Source of the DNA: Sphingomonas sp. RIT328
Lineage (GTDB): Bacteria; Pseudomonadota; Alphaproteobacteria; Sphingomonadales; Sphingomonadaceae
Direction of reading: 5' to 3'
Assembly: GCF_000632225.1 (NCBI RefSeq)
Contig: NZ_JFYV01000056.1
Span: 1 to 64,000 of the forward strand
DNA length: 64,000 nt
In this document: positions 42,341 to 51,374 of the stretch, one piece after another
How positions within the stretch are numbered: position 1 is the first letter of the stretch
How the letters are laid out: every line of letters starts with the position of its first letter
The notes under the pieces: generated by a model
Told to the model about the DNA's origin: nothing
The model's input: only the letters and a program-made list of their open reading frames with translations
Database searches by the model: none
Translations under genes and position numbers: made by a program

Positions 42341-44011
42341 ATGATCCATTCCCCCGTTCCGCCTCCCGATCACGGGCTGGCGGACGAGCTTGCCGCACTC
42401 GCGGCGGGGCTCGACGGCCGCTTCCTCCACGCCGGCTCGGCGCTCGCCCATGCGGTCGAGTCGATCCAGCGCGTCATCGCCGCGCTCGATGCGGTGACGC
42501 TGGCGATCGACGACGATACCGCCGCCGCCGCGGTCACCGACCTGCGTGCGATCGCACAGCGGTTCACGTCGCTGCCCGAAACGCAGGCGCGCCGCGACGC
42601 CGATCTCGCCGGCATCGACCGGCAGGTCGACCTGATCCGCAACCAGGTGCTGGAGGTGCGGCAGACGCTGAAGCTGCTCGCCATCTACGGCCCCAATATC
42701 AAGATCGCCGCGTCGGGCGAGCCGGTGTTCCTGCGCTTCGTCGACAATATGCTGCTCTGCCTCGCGCAGGGCGAACAGCATCTCGTCGAGATCCTTGCCG
42801 CGCTCGCCACGCTGGCCGAGGGGCTGGCCGACGGCCGGCGTTCGGCACGGCGGTTGCTCGCCGAATGCGATCGCGTCGTACCCGAGGTGCCCGACCGGCT
42901 CGAACGCAACGCCGCCGAACTCGACGCCTATCTCGTCGGGCTCAAGGCGGTGGCACGCGAGGTGTCGGGAGTCGCGCGCGGGATCGAGGGGCGGATCGCG
43001 GTGGCGCTCAACGCCTTGCAGATCGGCGATATCACCCGCCAGCGGATCGAGCATGTCGTGATGATGATCCGCCAGGCCGGCGCGCTCGCTTGGGACGATC
43101 CCGCCGCGGTACAGCCCGTCGCCGCGCATATCCACGCGCTCGCCGCCGCGCAGATCGATGCGCTGGCGGGCGATTTCGAGCGCGACGCCGACCGGCTGAT
43201 CCAGGCGCTTGCCGCGCTCGGCGACGACACCCGCGACCTGCTCGAAGTCATCAGCGCGCAGGAAAGCGGCGGCAGCGTCGGCGTGCTCACCAGCCTCGAC
43301 CGCGACGTGTCCGAGGTCAGCGAGCTCACCCGTCACCTGCTTGACGCCGATCGCCGCGCCAATGCGATGGTCGACATGACCACCGGCGCGGTGCGCGCGC
43401 TCGGCGACCGGTTCGAAGGGCTACGGCTGATCCGCCGCGACGTGCAGAATATCGCGGTCAACACGCGCCTGTTGTGCCGGGGCTTCGGCATGATGGGTCG
43501 CGCGGTCGCGGTGATCGCGGTCGAGGTCGGCGCCTGTGCCGGTCAGCTCGACACCGCAACGACGCAGATCGGCCGGGCGATGACCGCGCTGGCGCAGGCG
43601 GGCGAGACGATCGCGCGCGCGCAGGCGGAACAGGGCGAAGGCGCCGGCGAGCGGCTCGCGCATGCGCTGGCGGCGGTGCACGACGGCTGCGAACGCAGCG
43701 AGCGCGGCGTGCGCGACGGCGGCACCGACGCGCGCGCGCTGATCGCCGCGCTCGACACGACCGGCGGTACGCTGTCGGGCGAGCTCGCGGTCGGCGCGGC
43801 GATCCGCGCGGCGGGCGACCGCCTCGCCACGCTCGCCGCGCCCGCACCCGACGACCTGCCCGAGCCGGTCGATGCCGCGCTGCGCGACCTGCTCGGCGCG
43901 ATCGCCGGCACCTATACGATGGCGTCCGAACGCGATGTCCATGCGGGCTTCCTGCTGCCGGGCATGACGATCGCGGTTGCCGAACCGGTCGATGACGACG
44001 GCTTGTTCTAA
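42341..44011 (+). CDS. Coiled-coil protein with degenerate receptor tip and DxxxQ motif
   Basis: A 556-residue soluble, Ala-rich, mainly helical protein. Residues about 225-245 (ALQIGDITRQRIEHVVMM) carry Asp230/Gln234 in CheZ-like DxxxQ spacing. Residues 365-402 (RRDVQNIAVNTRLLCRGFG...AVAVIAVEVGACA) align by eye with an MCP tip but lack EAARAGE. It is the last gene of cluster 2, 38 bases after cheY. It could be a CheY-P phosphatase mounted on a receptor-like rod, or a pseudo-receptor that joins the array. It is not a known named family to me. Confidence 0.75.
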   Translation: MIHSPVPPPDHGLADELAALAAGLDGRFLHAGSALAHAVESIQRVIAALDAVTLAIDDDTAAAAVTDLRAIAQRFTSLPETQARRDADLAGIDRQVDLIRNQVLEVRQTLKLLAIYGPNIKIAASGEPVFLRFVDNMLLCLAQGEQHLVEILAALATLAEGLADGRRSARRLLAECDRVVPEVPDRLERNAAELDAYLVGLKAVAREVSGVARGIEGRIAVALNALQIGDITRQRIEHVVMMIRQAGALAWDDPAAVQPVAAHIHALAAAQIDALAGDFERDADRLIQALAALGDDTRDLLEVISAQESGGSVGVLTSLDRDVSEVSELTRHLLDADRRANAMVDMTTGAVRALGDRFEGLRLIRRDVQNIAVNTRLLCRGFGMMGRAVAVIAVEVGACAGQLDTATTQIGRAMTALAQAGETIARAQAEQGEGAGERLAHALAAVHDGCERSERGVRDGGTDARALIAALDTTGGTLSGELAVGAAIRAAGDRLATLAAPAPDDLPEPVDAALRDLLGAIAGTYTMASERDVHAGFLLPGMTIAVAEPVDDDGLF

Positions 44012-44378
44012 GGAGGAAGCGGGGAGCGCTTGGTGTCGGGTGGCCCGTTTGTCCGAAGGCGTCATCTTCCGTTGCTCGAACGGGGGCATGCCGCGCTTCG
44101 ACTGTGGAGAGAAGCTGGCACCCGGCGGGGGATTGGGCGAGCGCGGCTATCGGCTCGCACCCGCGGCCTGCGCCACCGTGCCGATTGCCCGTGCTGACGA
44201 CGTCGCTGATGTCCCGCGCCGTACCTTCCCCCGCTGCCAAATCGCAGACGGAAGAACGTGCGGCCCGACGAGGCCAACACATTCCTCTTCGCCATCGGCT
44301 CCCATCGTTCGCCGAAACCGAACCGCTAGATCAGCCCCGCCAGCGGCCGAACGATCGATGCGCCGGCCCCGTCCGGGA
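44012..44378. other. Gene-free 367-base interval between convergent clusters
   Basis: It lies between the end of chemosensory cluster 2 and the end of flgB. No plausible gene, strong hairpin with T-run, or known repeat was found. Open frames here are extensions of antisense frames of neighbours. Confidence 0.5.
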
Positions 44379-44786
44379 TCAATGCCCGATCGCGATCTGG
44401 ATCAGCCCGAGCTGCTTGCGGTAGAGGTCGGTCATCGTCTGGAAGTCGGCCTGGATCTGGCCCATTTTGAGCAATTGATCCTCGAGCGTCACGTTATTGC
44501 CGTCCGGCTTGGTTTCGGTGACCTGCGTATCCGCGATCACCGATCCGGTTGCCGGCGGCGGCGCACCGAGCGCGACCATCGCGCTGGTCGCATTGATCCG
44601 CGGCCGAGTGACGTGCGGCACGCCCTTGTTGACCAGCATGGCCGAGAAATCCGGTGCCTCGACCTCCTGCGCGCGGAAGGCGGGCGTTTCGCTATTGGCG
44701 ATATTCTGCGCGATGACGCGCTGCCGCTCGGCGAGATGCTTCATCGAGCGGGTCAGGCCGCTGATCAGCGAGATGGCGTCGGACAT
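44379..44786 (-). CDS. flgB: Flagellar proximal rod protein FlgB
   Basis: A 135-residue rod protein (SLISGLTRSMKHLAERQRVIAQNIANSETPAF, shown in two parts in the family alignment as the N-terminal rod motif). The start at 44786 has AAGGAT upstream. In most bacteria flgB is followed by flgC and fliE; here nothing follows on this strand, and the gene sits 20 bases after a large beta-propeller gene with which it probably shares a transcript. Confidence 0.9.
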   Translation of the reverse strand: MSDAISLISGLTRSMKHLAERQRVIAQNIANSETPAFRAQEVEAPDFSAMLVNKGVPHVTRPRINATSAMVALGAPPPATGSVIADTQVTETKPDGNNVTLEDQLLKMGQIQADFQTMTDLYRKQLGLIQIAIGH

Positions 44787-44806
44787 GGGGTGATCCTTCG
44801 AATGGC

Positions 44807-47527
44807 TCAGTAAAGACTGCTGCTGTCGGAGCCGCCGGTCAGGCGCGCGAGGGCGGCCTGCCAATTGGCGAGCTGGGCGCGCTGATAGGCCGTCGCGCCG
44901 CCGCCGTTATTGCCATTGACCATCGTGGCCTTGAGCTTGTCCCAGTAAAGCGAGCGATAGGCGGTCTTGGTGATGGAGATTGCGTCGTCGATCTTGCTCG
45001 CAGCGGTTTTCGCCTCGGCTGCGGTCGTGAGATTGAGCGTCGTGTTGAGCATGAGGAGAAAACTGCCGCCCGGCTTGACGCGCGGATCGGACTTTTTGCG
45101 CGGGGCGTCCTGATGCAGCCGCACCGGGTCGATGCCGAGCTTTGACAGCGCATCCGTCTGCTTTGGCCCCGACATCAACTTCAGCGTATGTCCCGCCTGT
45201 ACGGAGAAGGTCAGTTCGGTCAGACCATTTTCGTCAACCGGGGCGGATAGCATGACCGCATCGTAATCGAGGTAGCGCCGCAATTTCATCCGCAGGCTGA
45301 TCATCGTCTCGCCGGCGTCGATCGTCACCCGATGCGCGACATGATCGTCGAGCTGGATCATGAAGGAATCGCCCTCCGCCAGGCCGAATTGCGCCTCCAG
45401 CGACGTGGCGATCGTTCCGTTCAACGCGCCGCGATGCAGGCCGATCGCGCCAAGCGCGCTATCGCCACCGACCGCATTGGTGACGATGACCGGCTCGGTG
45501 GTGGAGAGATAGGTTCCGAATTGCGACGTCGACTCGACGCTGCCGCTCGTCGGGTCGATCCGCGCGATAAAGCCGTCCACCTTGCCTCGCCGGGTCCCGT
45601 CGAGGTCGCTGGTCGTCCGGCCGCCGACGAAGATCTTCCCGTTGAGATAGGTGACGCTGTCGACCTGATCTTCCCCCGCCGCGCCGATATAGATGGTCTT
45701 CGCATTGCTCAGGTCCGACTTGAACGTCGTCACGAAGCCGTCGCTGCCATGGCCGCTGTCGAGCGCAGCGGCATTGGGCAACGTCACGCTGGTCGCGCCT
45801 GCGACCGCGACCGAACCGTCGGCCGCGATGGCGATCGCCCGCGCGTCGGCATCGCCGATCGTCACGTTCGCCACGTCCTGGCTCAGATCGGCCGGATCGA
45901 TCTGCCGCAGCCGTGACGTGCCGCTCTCATTGGTCAGAACGAGCAGCTTGCCGGTACTGTCGACCTTGAGCGCGCGGACAGTGTCGAGGCCGGCACTATC
46001 GATCCTGCGATCGGCGAGATAATGACCCCTCGCATCCAGATGGTAGATCGCCGCCGCACTGCCACCATCGCCGGAAACGCGCCCGCCGACGAAGATCGAT
46101 CCATCGTCCGCCACCGCAACCGCAGTGCCCTTGTCGTCGCCCATCAACGGTATCGTATCGGCGAATACCTTGTCTCCGCTGCTGTCGAAGCGCGCGACCA
46201 GCATGTCGCTGTTTTCACCACGACTGCTGCCGAACGGCCCGGATACGGTGCCGGACACGACGATGTCGCCATTGGCGGCCAGAGCGATCGCGGCGCCCTG
46301 CGCCTCCCCGGCGACGCTCAACGCATGCTGCCAGACGATATTACCCTCGCTGTCGACCTTCGACAGGAACAGGTCTTCGTTTCCCTTCGAGCGATAGGCA
46401 CCCATATCGCCCTTGGTCGTCCCGACGACATAGCTGAACCCGTCCGCTGCGGTGATCGATGCCTGCGCCTGCAAGGGTGCGAATACCGTCGGCAGCGCCG
46501 CGTCTGCATCGTCAGCACGATGATCACGCGCCTCGTTGACCTTGGCGCGGGCTGCCGTCGTCCGGTCCTGCGCCGCCTTGGTCGCGATCCGATCGGTCGC
46601 GGCGATCGAACCCAGCGCCTGGCGCGACAGATCGCCCGAGACGTTGGTAAAGCGCGTGATCGCCGCCGCCCCCGGCCCGTCGTCCGAATGGCTGCCGTTG
46701 ACGACCATCACGGCATCGGCGGCGTTGGATTGCTGCACCGACACCGTCGCGCCGTAAGAGGAATTCATGGTCAGCGCATATTTGCCGGCCTTGCCGGTGA
46801 AGTCGTCGCCTCCCACGTAGGCGACGTCGAACTTGACCCCATAGGCATAGCCGCTTGCCGCACCGGCGATGGCCGTATTGAACGCTTGCGCCACATCGCG
46901 GAGGCTGGGCGTCGTCGTACCCAGGCTCGATAGGTCGACGGTGACGACATCGTGGTGACCGGCGGAGTCCAGATTGACCGTAAACACCTCGTTGCCGGTC
47001 AGGCCGGGCACCGCGGCGGTGGAGGCGGAGACGACCGCCTTGCCTTCGACGCGGCTGACGTCCTGGCTCGGCAAGGCCGGCGCGCCCTTGACGCGTGACG
47101 AGGTTTCCCCGAAGCCGATCGACAGCAGCTTGCCCGGTGCATTGGCAAGGAAGGCCTGCACGTCGTGCAGCCCCTTCGTGAACGCCTTCTGCAATTGCGT
47201 GCGCTCCAGGTTGGAAATGCCACGCTGCGCGGCGGCGTCGGCCAGCTTCTTGAGCCGATCCAGCGCCCGGAAGGTGATGAAGCTCGTCTCGACATCGTCC
47301 GAGCCCTTGGCTTCGAGCGTGTTGGCCGGATCGATGATCGATCGCATCACCGCCACCTGTCGCGCGGCGTCCATCGGATCCGCATAGGGGCTCGGCGGCT
47401 TCACGCCGATCCACGGCGCCACCGTCGCGCGGGTGGTGAATGCCTTGCGGGCGATCCTCACCGCCGCCGTGTCAGGAAGGCCGGCGCCCGAGAAGAGCGC
47501 CCCAAATCCACCGCCAGACAGTGCCAT
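44807..47527 (-). CDS. Large flagellar-locus protein with beta-propeller and hook-type motifs
   Basis: A 906-residue protein with no signal peptide. Residues 1-160 are helical. About 170-310 is a beta-rich segment like flagellar hook/FliD domains. About 335-660 is a run of SBBP-like propeller repeats (e.g. GDIVVSGTVSG, GSIFVGGRVSGDGG, GKIFVGGRTTSDLDG). About 690-790 reads like a flagellin-hook IN motif (LAEGDSFMIQLDDHVAHRV). The C-terminus is helical, as in axial proteins. It is probably exported by the flagellar apparatus; its exact role is unknown. GGAGGA lies 7 bases before the ATG at 47527. Same operon as flgB, divergent from fliG. Confidence 0.7.
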   Translation of the reverse strand: MALSGGGFGALFSGAGLPDTAAVRIARKAFTTRATVAPWIGVKPPSPYADPMDAARQVAVMRSIIDPANTLEAKGSDDVETSFITFRALDRLKKLADAAAQRGISNLERTQLQKAFTKGLHDVQAFLANAPGKLLSIGFGETSSRVKGAPALPSQDVSRVEGKAVVSASTAAVPGLTGNEVFTVNLDSAGHHDVVTVDLSSLGTTTPSLRDVAQAFNTAIAGAASGYAYGVKFDVAYVGGDDFTGKAGKYALTMNSSYGATVSVQQSNAADAVMVVNGSHSDDGPGAAAITRFTNVSGDLSRQALGSIAATDRIATKAAQDRTTAARAKVNEARDHRADDADAALPTVFAPLQAQASITAADGFSYVVGTTKGDMGAYRSKGNEDLFLSKVDSEGNIVWQHALSVAGEAQGAAIALAANGDIVVSGTVSGPFGSSRGENSDMLVARFDSSGDKVFADTIPLMGDDKGTAVAVADDGSIFVGGRVSGDGGSAAAIYHLDARGHYLADRRIDSAGLDTVRALKVDSTGKLLVLTNESGTSRLRQIDPADLSQDVANVTIGDADARAIAIAADGSVAVAGATSVTLPNAAALDSGHGSDGFVTTFKSDLSNAKTIYIGAAGEDQVDSVTYLNGKIFVGGRTTSDLDGTRRGKVDGFIARIDPTSGSVESTSQFGTYLSTTEPVIVTNAVGGDSALGAIGLHRGALNGTIATSLEAQFGLAEGDSFMIQLDDHVAHRVTIDAGETMISLRMKLRRYLDYDAVMLSAPVDENGLTELTFSVQAGHTLKLMSGPKQTDALSKLGIDPVRLHQDAPRKKSDPRVKPGGSFLLMLNTTLNLTTAAEAKTAASKIDDAISITKTAYRSLYWDKLKATMVNGNNGGGATAYQRAQLANWQAALARLTGGSDSSSLY

Positions 47528-47560
47528 TTTCACGTCCTCCACCAGAGCCGCGACGCATCG

Positions 47561-47576
47561 CTCCTATAAGATAGAC
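47561..47576. promoter_or_regulatory. Shared flagellar motif, site A (flgB/propeller and fliG, divergent)
   Basis: CTCCTATAAGATAGAC; TATAAG is at 47565-47570. Read on the minus strand it gives TCTATCTTATAGGAG, so one site may serve both directions. It is 53 bases before the fliG ATG. No matching -35 box was found. Confidence 0.4.
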
Positions 47577-47622
47577 GCAAATGCGCGCGCGCCGACGCGA
47601 ACGACGCAAAATCGAGGTGTCC

Positions 47623-48657
47623 ATGAACATGATCGCGCCGGTGATCGAACCGATCGAACTCAAGAAATATTCGGGTCTGCAGCGCGCTGGCGCGCTGATG
47701 CTGGCGCTGGGCCAGACCCATGGCGCGCCGATCTGGGAGCAGCTGACGCTCGACGAGATCACCGAGCTCTCCTCGTGCATCTCGCAGCTCGGCCGCATCC
47801 CGGTGGCGGTGATCGAGCATCTGCTCGTGCAATTCTCCGGCGAGGTGACCGGGATGACGTCGCTGCACGGTTCGTATGACACGACCGAGCGCCTGTTGTC
47901 CGGGGTGCTGCCGGAAGATCGCGTCCGCGAGATCATGGAGGGGATCCGCGGGCCGGCCGGGCGCACGATGTGGGACAAATTGTCGAACGTCAGCGAGAAC
48001 CTGCTCGCCGCCTTCCTGCGCAACGAATATCCGCAGACGATCGCCGTCATCATGCAGAAGCTGCGCCCCGACCATGCCGCCCGGGTGCTTGCCGAATTGC
48101 CCAAGGAGCTGTCCGCCGACGTCATCCTGCGCATGCTGCGGATGGACACGGTGCAGAAGGACGTGATCCAGGAGGTCGAGCAGACGCTGCGCAGCGAGTT
48201 CATGTCGAACCTCGCCCGGGCCAACCGTACCGATCCCCACGAGACGATCGCGGAGATCTTCAACGCGCTCGACCGCACGTCGGAAGAGCAATTGATGGCG
48301 GCGCTCGACGAACGCGCGCCGGAATCGGCGGAGCGTGTCCGCAGCCTGATGTTCACCTTCGAGGATCTCGGCAAGCTGCTGCTGCCCGCGGTGCAGACCC
48401 TGGTGCGCAACGCCAATAAGCGCGAACTGACGCTCGCGCTCAAGGGCGCGCCCGAGGATATCCGGCGGCTGTTCCTGTCGAGCATGACCGAACGCGCCGC
48501 CAAGCTGGTCCGCAGCGACATGGCGGCGATGGGTCCGGTCCGCGCCCGCGACTGCGAGGAGGCGCAGGCCAATCTGGTCCGGCTGGCGAAGGCGCTGGCC
48601 GATCGCGGCGAGATCGCGCTCTTCGATTCGAAGAGCGACGACGCGATGATCTACTGA
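47623..48657 (+). CDS. fliG: Flagellar motor switch protein FliG
   Basis: A 344-residue rotor protein linking the MS ring to the C ring and interacting with the stator. All three domains are present: FliG_N (GLQRAGALMLALG), the middle EHPQ-equivalent region (LRNEYPQTIAVIMQKLRPDHAA) and the C-terminal torque domain with charged residues (DDIRRLFLSS-type helix). The ATG at 47623 has GAGG 5 bases upstream. fliH follows after 33 bases, and fliF comes later, an order different from the usual fliF-fliG-fliH. Confidence 0.95.
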   Translation: MNMIAPVIEPIELKKYSGLQRAGALMLALGQTHGAPIWEQLTLDEITELSSCISQLGRIPVAVIEHLLVQFSGEVTGMTSLHGSYDTTERLLSGVLPEDRVREIMEGIRGPAGRTMWDKLSNVSENLLAAFLRNEYPQTIAVIMQKLRPDHAARVLAELPKELSADVILRMLRMDTVQKDVIQEVEQTLRSEFMSNLARANRTDPHETIAEIFNALDRTSEEQLMAALDERAPESAERVRSLMFTFEDLGKLLLPAVQTLVRNANKRELTLALKGAPEDIRRLFLSSMTERAAKLVRSDMAAMGPVRARDCEEAQANLVRLAKALADRGEIALFDSKSDDAMIY

Positions 48658-48690
48658 CGATTGGATTGGCTGGTTAGGGGTCGCTGAGCG

Positions 48691-49353
48691 ATGACGAACG
48701 TGCATGCCCATGTCGAGCCGTTCGGCTTCGACCGCATCTTCCACAATGCCGACCCGGGGCGCGCCGGATCGGCGCCGTCCGCCGCCGACATGGAGGCGCT
48801 GCTGGCGCGTCTCGATTCGATGGAAGGGGAACAGCGAGCGGCGTTGGCGCGGGCGCGCAGCGACGCCTTTCAGGCGGGCCTCGATCAGGCGCGGCGTCAG
48901 ACCGACGTCGCGCTGCTCGCCGCGGTCGATGCGGTCCATGCCGGGCTCGACGATCTCGACGCGCGCTTCGCCGCGGTGCGCGCCCACCATGCCCGGGCGG
49001 CGGCGGACGTCGCGCTCGCCGCCGCGGAAGCGCTGGCCGGCCATGCGATCGACCGGGCGCCGCTGCGTGCGGTCAGCGAGGCGCTCGACCGCGCGCTCGA
49101 CCAGATCGCGCGCGGCACCCCCCTGTCGGTACGGATCCATCCCGACCAGCACGAGGCGCTCGCCGCGCTCCTGACCGAGCGGCAGCGACAGGACCGCCGC
49201 CAGTTGCAGCTCATCGCGCTGCCCGATGCGACGGTGCCTCCGGGCGACGCGGTGATCGCCTGGGACGAAGGCGGTCTGGCGATCGACGCCGCCGCCCGTC
49301 GCGCCGCGGTGCTCGCCGAGCTCGAACCCGCGTTGCGCGGCGATCCGGCCTGA
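48691..49353 (+). CDS. fliH: Flagellar assembly protein FliH
   Basis: A 220-residue FliH-like regulator of the export ATPase FliI. It has a helical Ala/Arg-rich middle with long coiled-coil potential (about 35-110) and a C-terminal V-type-ATPase-E-like domain (VRIHPDQHEALAALL, DAVIAWDEGGLAIDAA). Neither fliI nor fliJ is adjacent. The identification rests on the C-domain pattern and the position between fliG and fliF. Confidence 0.82.
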   Translation: MTNVHAHVEPFGFDRIFHNADPGRAGSAPSAADMEALLARLDSMEGEQRAALARARSDAFQAGLDQARRQTDVALLAAVDAVHAGLDDLDARFAAVRAHHARAAADVALAAAEALAGHAIDRAPLRAVSEALDRALDQIARGTPLSVRIHPDQHEALAALLTERQRQDRRQLQLIALPDATVPPGDAVIAWDEGGLAIDAAARRAAVLAELEPALRGDPA

Positions 49354-49390
49354 GATTTTTTCGCCGGTCAAAAGCTGGCCGGAGCATCGA

Positions 49391-49405
49391 CACTATAATG
49401 GAAGC
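49391..49405 (+). promoter_or_regulatory. Shared flagellar motif, site B (fliF)
   Basis: CACTATAATGGAAGC, with TATAAT at 49394-49399, 36 bases before the fliF ATG. It matches sites upstream of other flagellar units. A TCAAAAG lies 28 bases upstream but spacing to it is not shared with other sites. Confidence 0.45.
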
Positions 49406-49434
49406 AACCGGGACGGCGTGTCCTTGGGCAATAT

Positions 49435-51018
49435 ATGAGGCCGCCCTTGCAAGGTTTGCGATCCCAGATCGCGCAGCTTGGCACGCGTCGCCTGATGCTG
49501 ATGGGAGCAGTGGCTTTAGCACTGCTCATCGGCGTCGGCGCGCTGGCGCTGCACGGTTCTTCCCCGAAGATGGGGTATCTGTTCACCGATCTCGATCCGT
49601 CGGCGGCGCAGTCGATCAGCGAGAAGCTGAAGGCGCAGTCGACCCCCTTCCAGCTCTCGCCGGACGGCACCGCGGTGATGGCGCCGGTCGACAAGCTCGC
49701 CGAACTGCGCATGCAGCTCGCCTCCGAGCGGCTCGGCGGCAAGATCGGCTATGCGATCCTCGACGACGAACAGCCGTTCGGCGTCTCGTCCTCGCGTGAG
49801 AAACTGAACGAAACCCGCGCGATCGAGGGCGAACTCGCCCGTTCGATCGAAAGCCTCGACAATGTCGATCACGCGCGCGTCCACATCGTGATGCCCGACC
49901 GCGACCTGTTCTCGACGCAGGAGCGCAAGGCGACCGCGGCGGTGACGCTCAAGACGCGCAGCCGGCTGCCCGGCGAGGCGGTGCAGGCGATCCGCTATCT
50001 GGTCGCCTCGTCGGTTCCCGACCTGTCGCCCGAAAGCATCTCGGTGGTCGACCAGCAGGGCGCGCTGCTCGCGCGCGCCGGCGACGCCACCGATGCGGCG
50101 GGTTCGCAGATCGAGGAACGCCAGGCGTCGATGGAGGGCCGGCTGCGCAGCCAGATCGAGCATCTGCTCGAGCCGGTGGTCGGCGTCGGCAAGGTGCATG
50201 CGCAGGTGGCGGTCAGCCTCGATCGCGATCAGACGCGCGAGGAGGCCGAGACCTATGACCCCGACCAGCAGGTCATCGCGCACCAGGTGACGGTCGAGTC
50301 CAACGATCAAAATCAGCAGAACCAGGCCAATGCCCCCGGCGCGACGGTGAGCAGCCAGCTTCCCGACAGCAACGGCGCGGTCAACGGCACCGGGCAGGAC
50401 AGCCAGCGTTCGGCGAAGACCGACACGTCGGAGGACACCAGCTACGAGAACGGCCGCAAGCACCTGGTCAGCGTTCGCAATCCGGGCAAGATCGACCGGC
50501 TGACCGTGGCGGTGATGGTCGATACCGGTGGCAAGGCGCTGGCACCGTTGCAGAGCCAGCGGCTGACGCGGCTGGTGCAGAATGCCGTCGGGTTCGATGC
50601 GCAGCGTGGCGACAGCGTCGCCGTCGAAGGCATGACCTTCGTTCCGACGCCCGAGGAGGAAGCGGCGAAATCGGCGCTGCCGTTCGGGCTGACCGGCGAC
50701 AGGCTGATCAATCTCGTCGAGGTCGCGATCATCGGCGGCCTGCTGCTGCTCGGCCTGCGCATGGCGCTGACCCGGCTCAGGCCCGTCGACGGCGAGGGTC
50801 GTCAGCCCGCGCTGATCGATCTCGCCGCCGAGCCCGTCGACGGCGAAAGCCAGGACGAGCTCGCGGATGAGGATGAGGTGACATTGCTCGACCACGACAT
50901 TTCCCTCGCCAACGTCGACGGCCGGATCCGCGCCTCCACGATCAAGAAGATCGGCGACGTGATCGCGACCAATCCCGCCGAATCGACGTCGGTTATTCGC
51001 AATTGGATGAACGCATGA
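49435..51018 (+). CDS. fliF: Flagellar MS-ring protein FliF
   Basis: A 527-residue MS-ring protein. It has an N-terminal membrane segment (about 21-40), two ring-building motifs (MGYLFTDLDPSAAQSI, DNVDHARVHIVMPDRDLF), a second membrane segment (about 422-440) and a cytoplasmic C-terminus that binds FliG (IRNWMNA). Its stop overlaps the fliN start. A strong Shine-Dalgarno before the ATG is lacking. Confidence 0.95.
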   Translation: MRPPLQGLRSQIAQLGTRRLMLMGAVALALLIGVGALALHGSSPKMGYLFTDLDPSAAQSISEKLKAQSTPFQLSPDGTAVMAPVDKLAELRMQLASERLGGKIGYAILDDEQPFGVSSSREKLNETRAIEGELARSIESLDNVDHARVHIVMPDRDLFSTQERKATAAVTLKTRSRLPGEAVQAIRYLVASSVPDLSPESISVVDQQGALLARAGDATDAAGSQIEERQASMEGRLRSQIEHLLEPVVGVGKVHAQVAVSLDRDQTREEAETYDPDQQVIAHQVTVESNDQNQQNQANAPGATVSSQLPDSNGAVNGTGQDSQRSAKTDTSEDTSYENGRKHLVSVRNPGKIDRLTVAVMVDTGGKALAPLQSQRLTRLVQNAVGFDAQRGDSVAVEGMTFVPTPEEEAAKSALPFGLTGDRLINLVEVAIIGGLLLLGLRMALTRLRPVDGEGRQPALIDLAAEPVDGESQDELADEDEVTLLDHDISLANVDGRIRASTIKKIGDVIATNPAESTSVIRNWMNA

Positions 51019-51374
51019 ACGACCATGACACGCTCGATCAGGACGCCCAGCTGAGCCAGCTCGCGCCGACCCAATTCGACAATGATGTGGCGGAGGAGCC
51101 TGAGGCCGCTGCCGACGTGCAACCGACGGCGAATGATCTCCACGCGGTGTTCGACGTGCCGGTGCGGGTGCAGGCGGTGCTTGGCCGGGCGCGGATGAAC
51201 ATCGGCACGCTGCTGCGGCTCAAGACCGGCGACGTCGTCGAGCTCGACCGGCGCGTCGGCGAGCCGGCCGACATCTTCGTCAACAACCGGCTGATCGCAC
51301 GCGGCGAGGTGGTGCTGATCGATGGCACGCTCGGCGTCACGCTTACCGAGATCATCCACCAGGATCGTAGCTGA
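51015..51374 (+). CDS. fliN: Flagellar motor switch protein FliN
   Basis: A 119-residue C-ring subunit with a single SpoA domain (FDVPVRVQAVLGRARMNIGTLL, LKTGDVVELDR, GRGEVV-type loop, LGVTLTEII). The ATG at 51015 overlaps the fliF stop; a TTG 12 bases upstream is less likely. The N-terminal 45 residues are acidic. No fliM is seen in the window. Confidence 0.93.
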   Translation: MNDHDTLDQDAQLSQLAPTQFDNDVAEEPEAAADVQPTANDLHAVFDVPVRVQAVLGRARMNIGTLLRLKTGDVVELDRRVGEPADIFVNNRLIARGEVVLIDGTLGVTLTEIIHQDRS

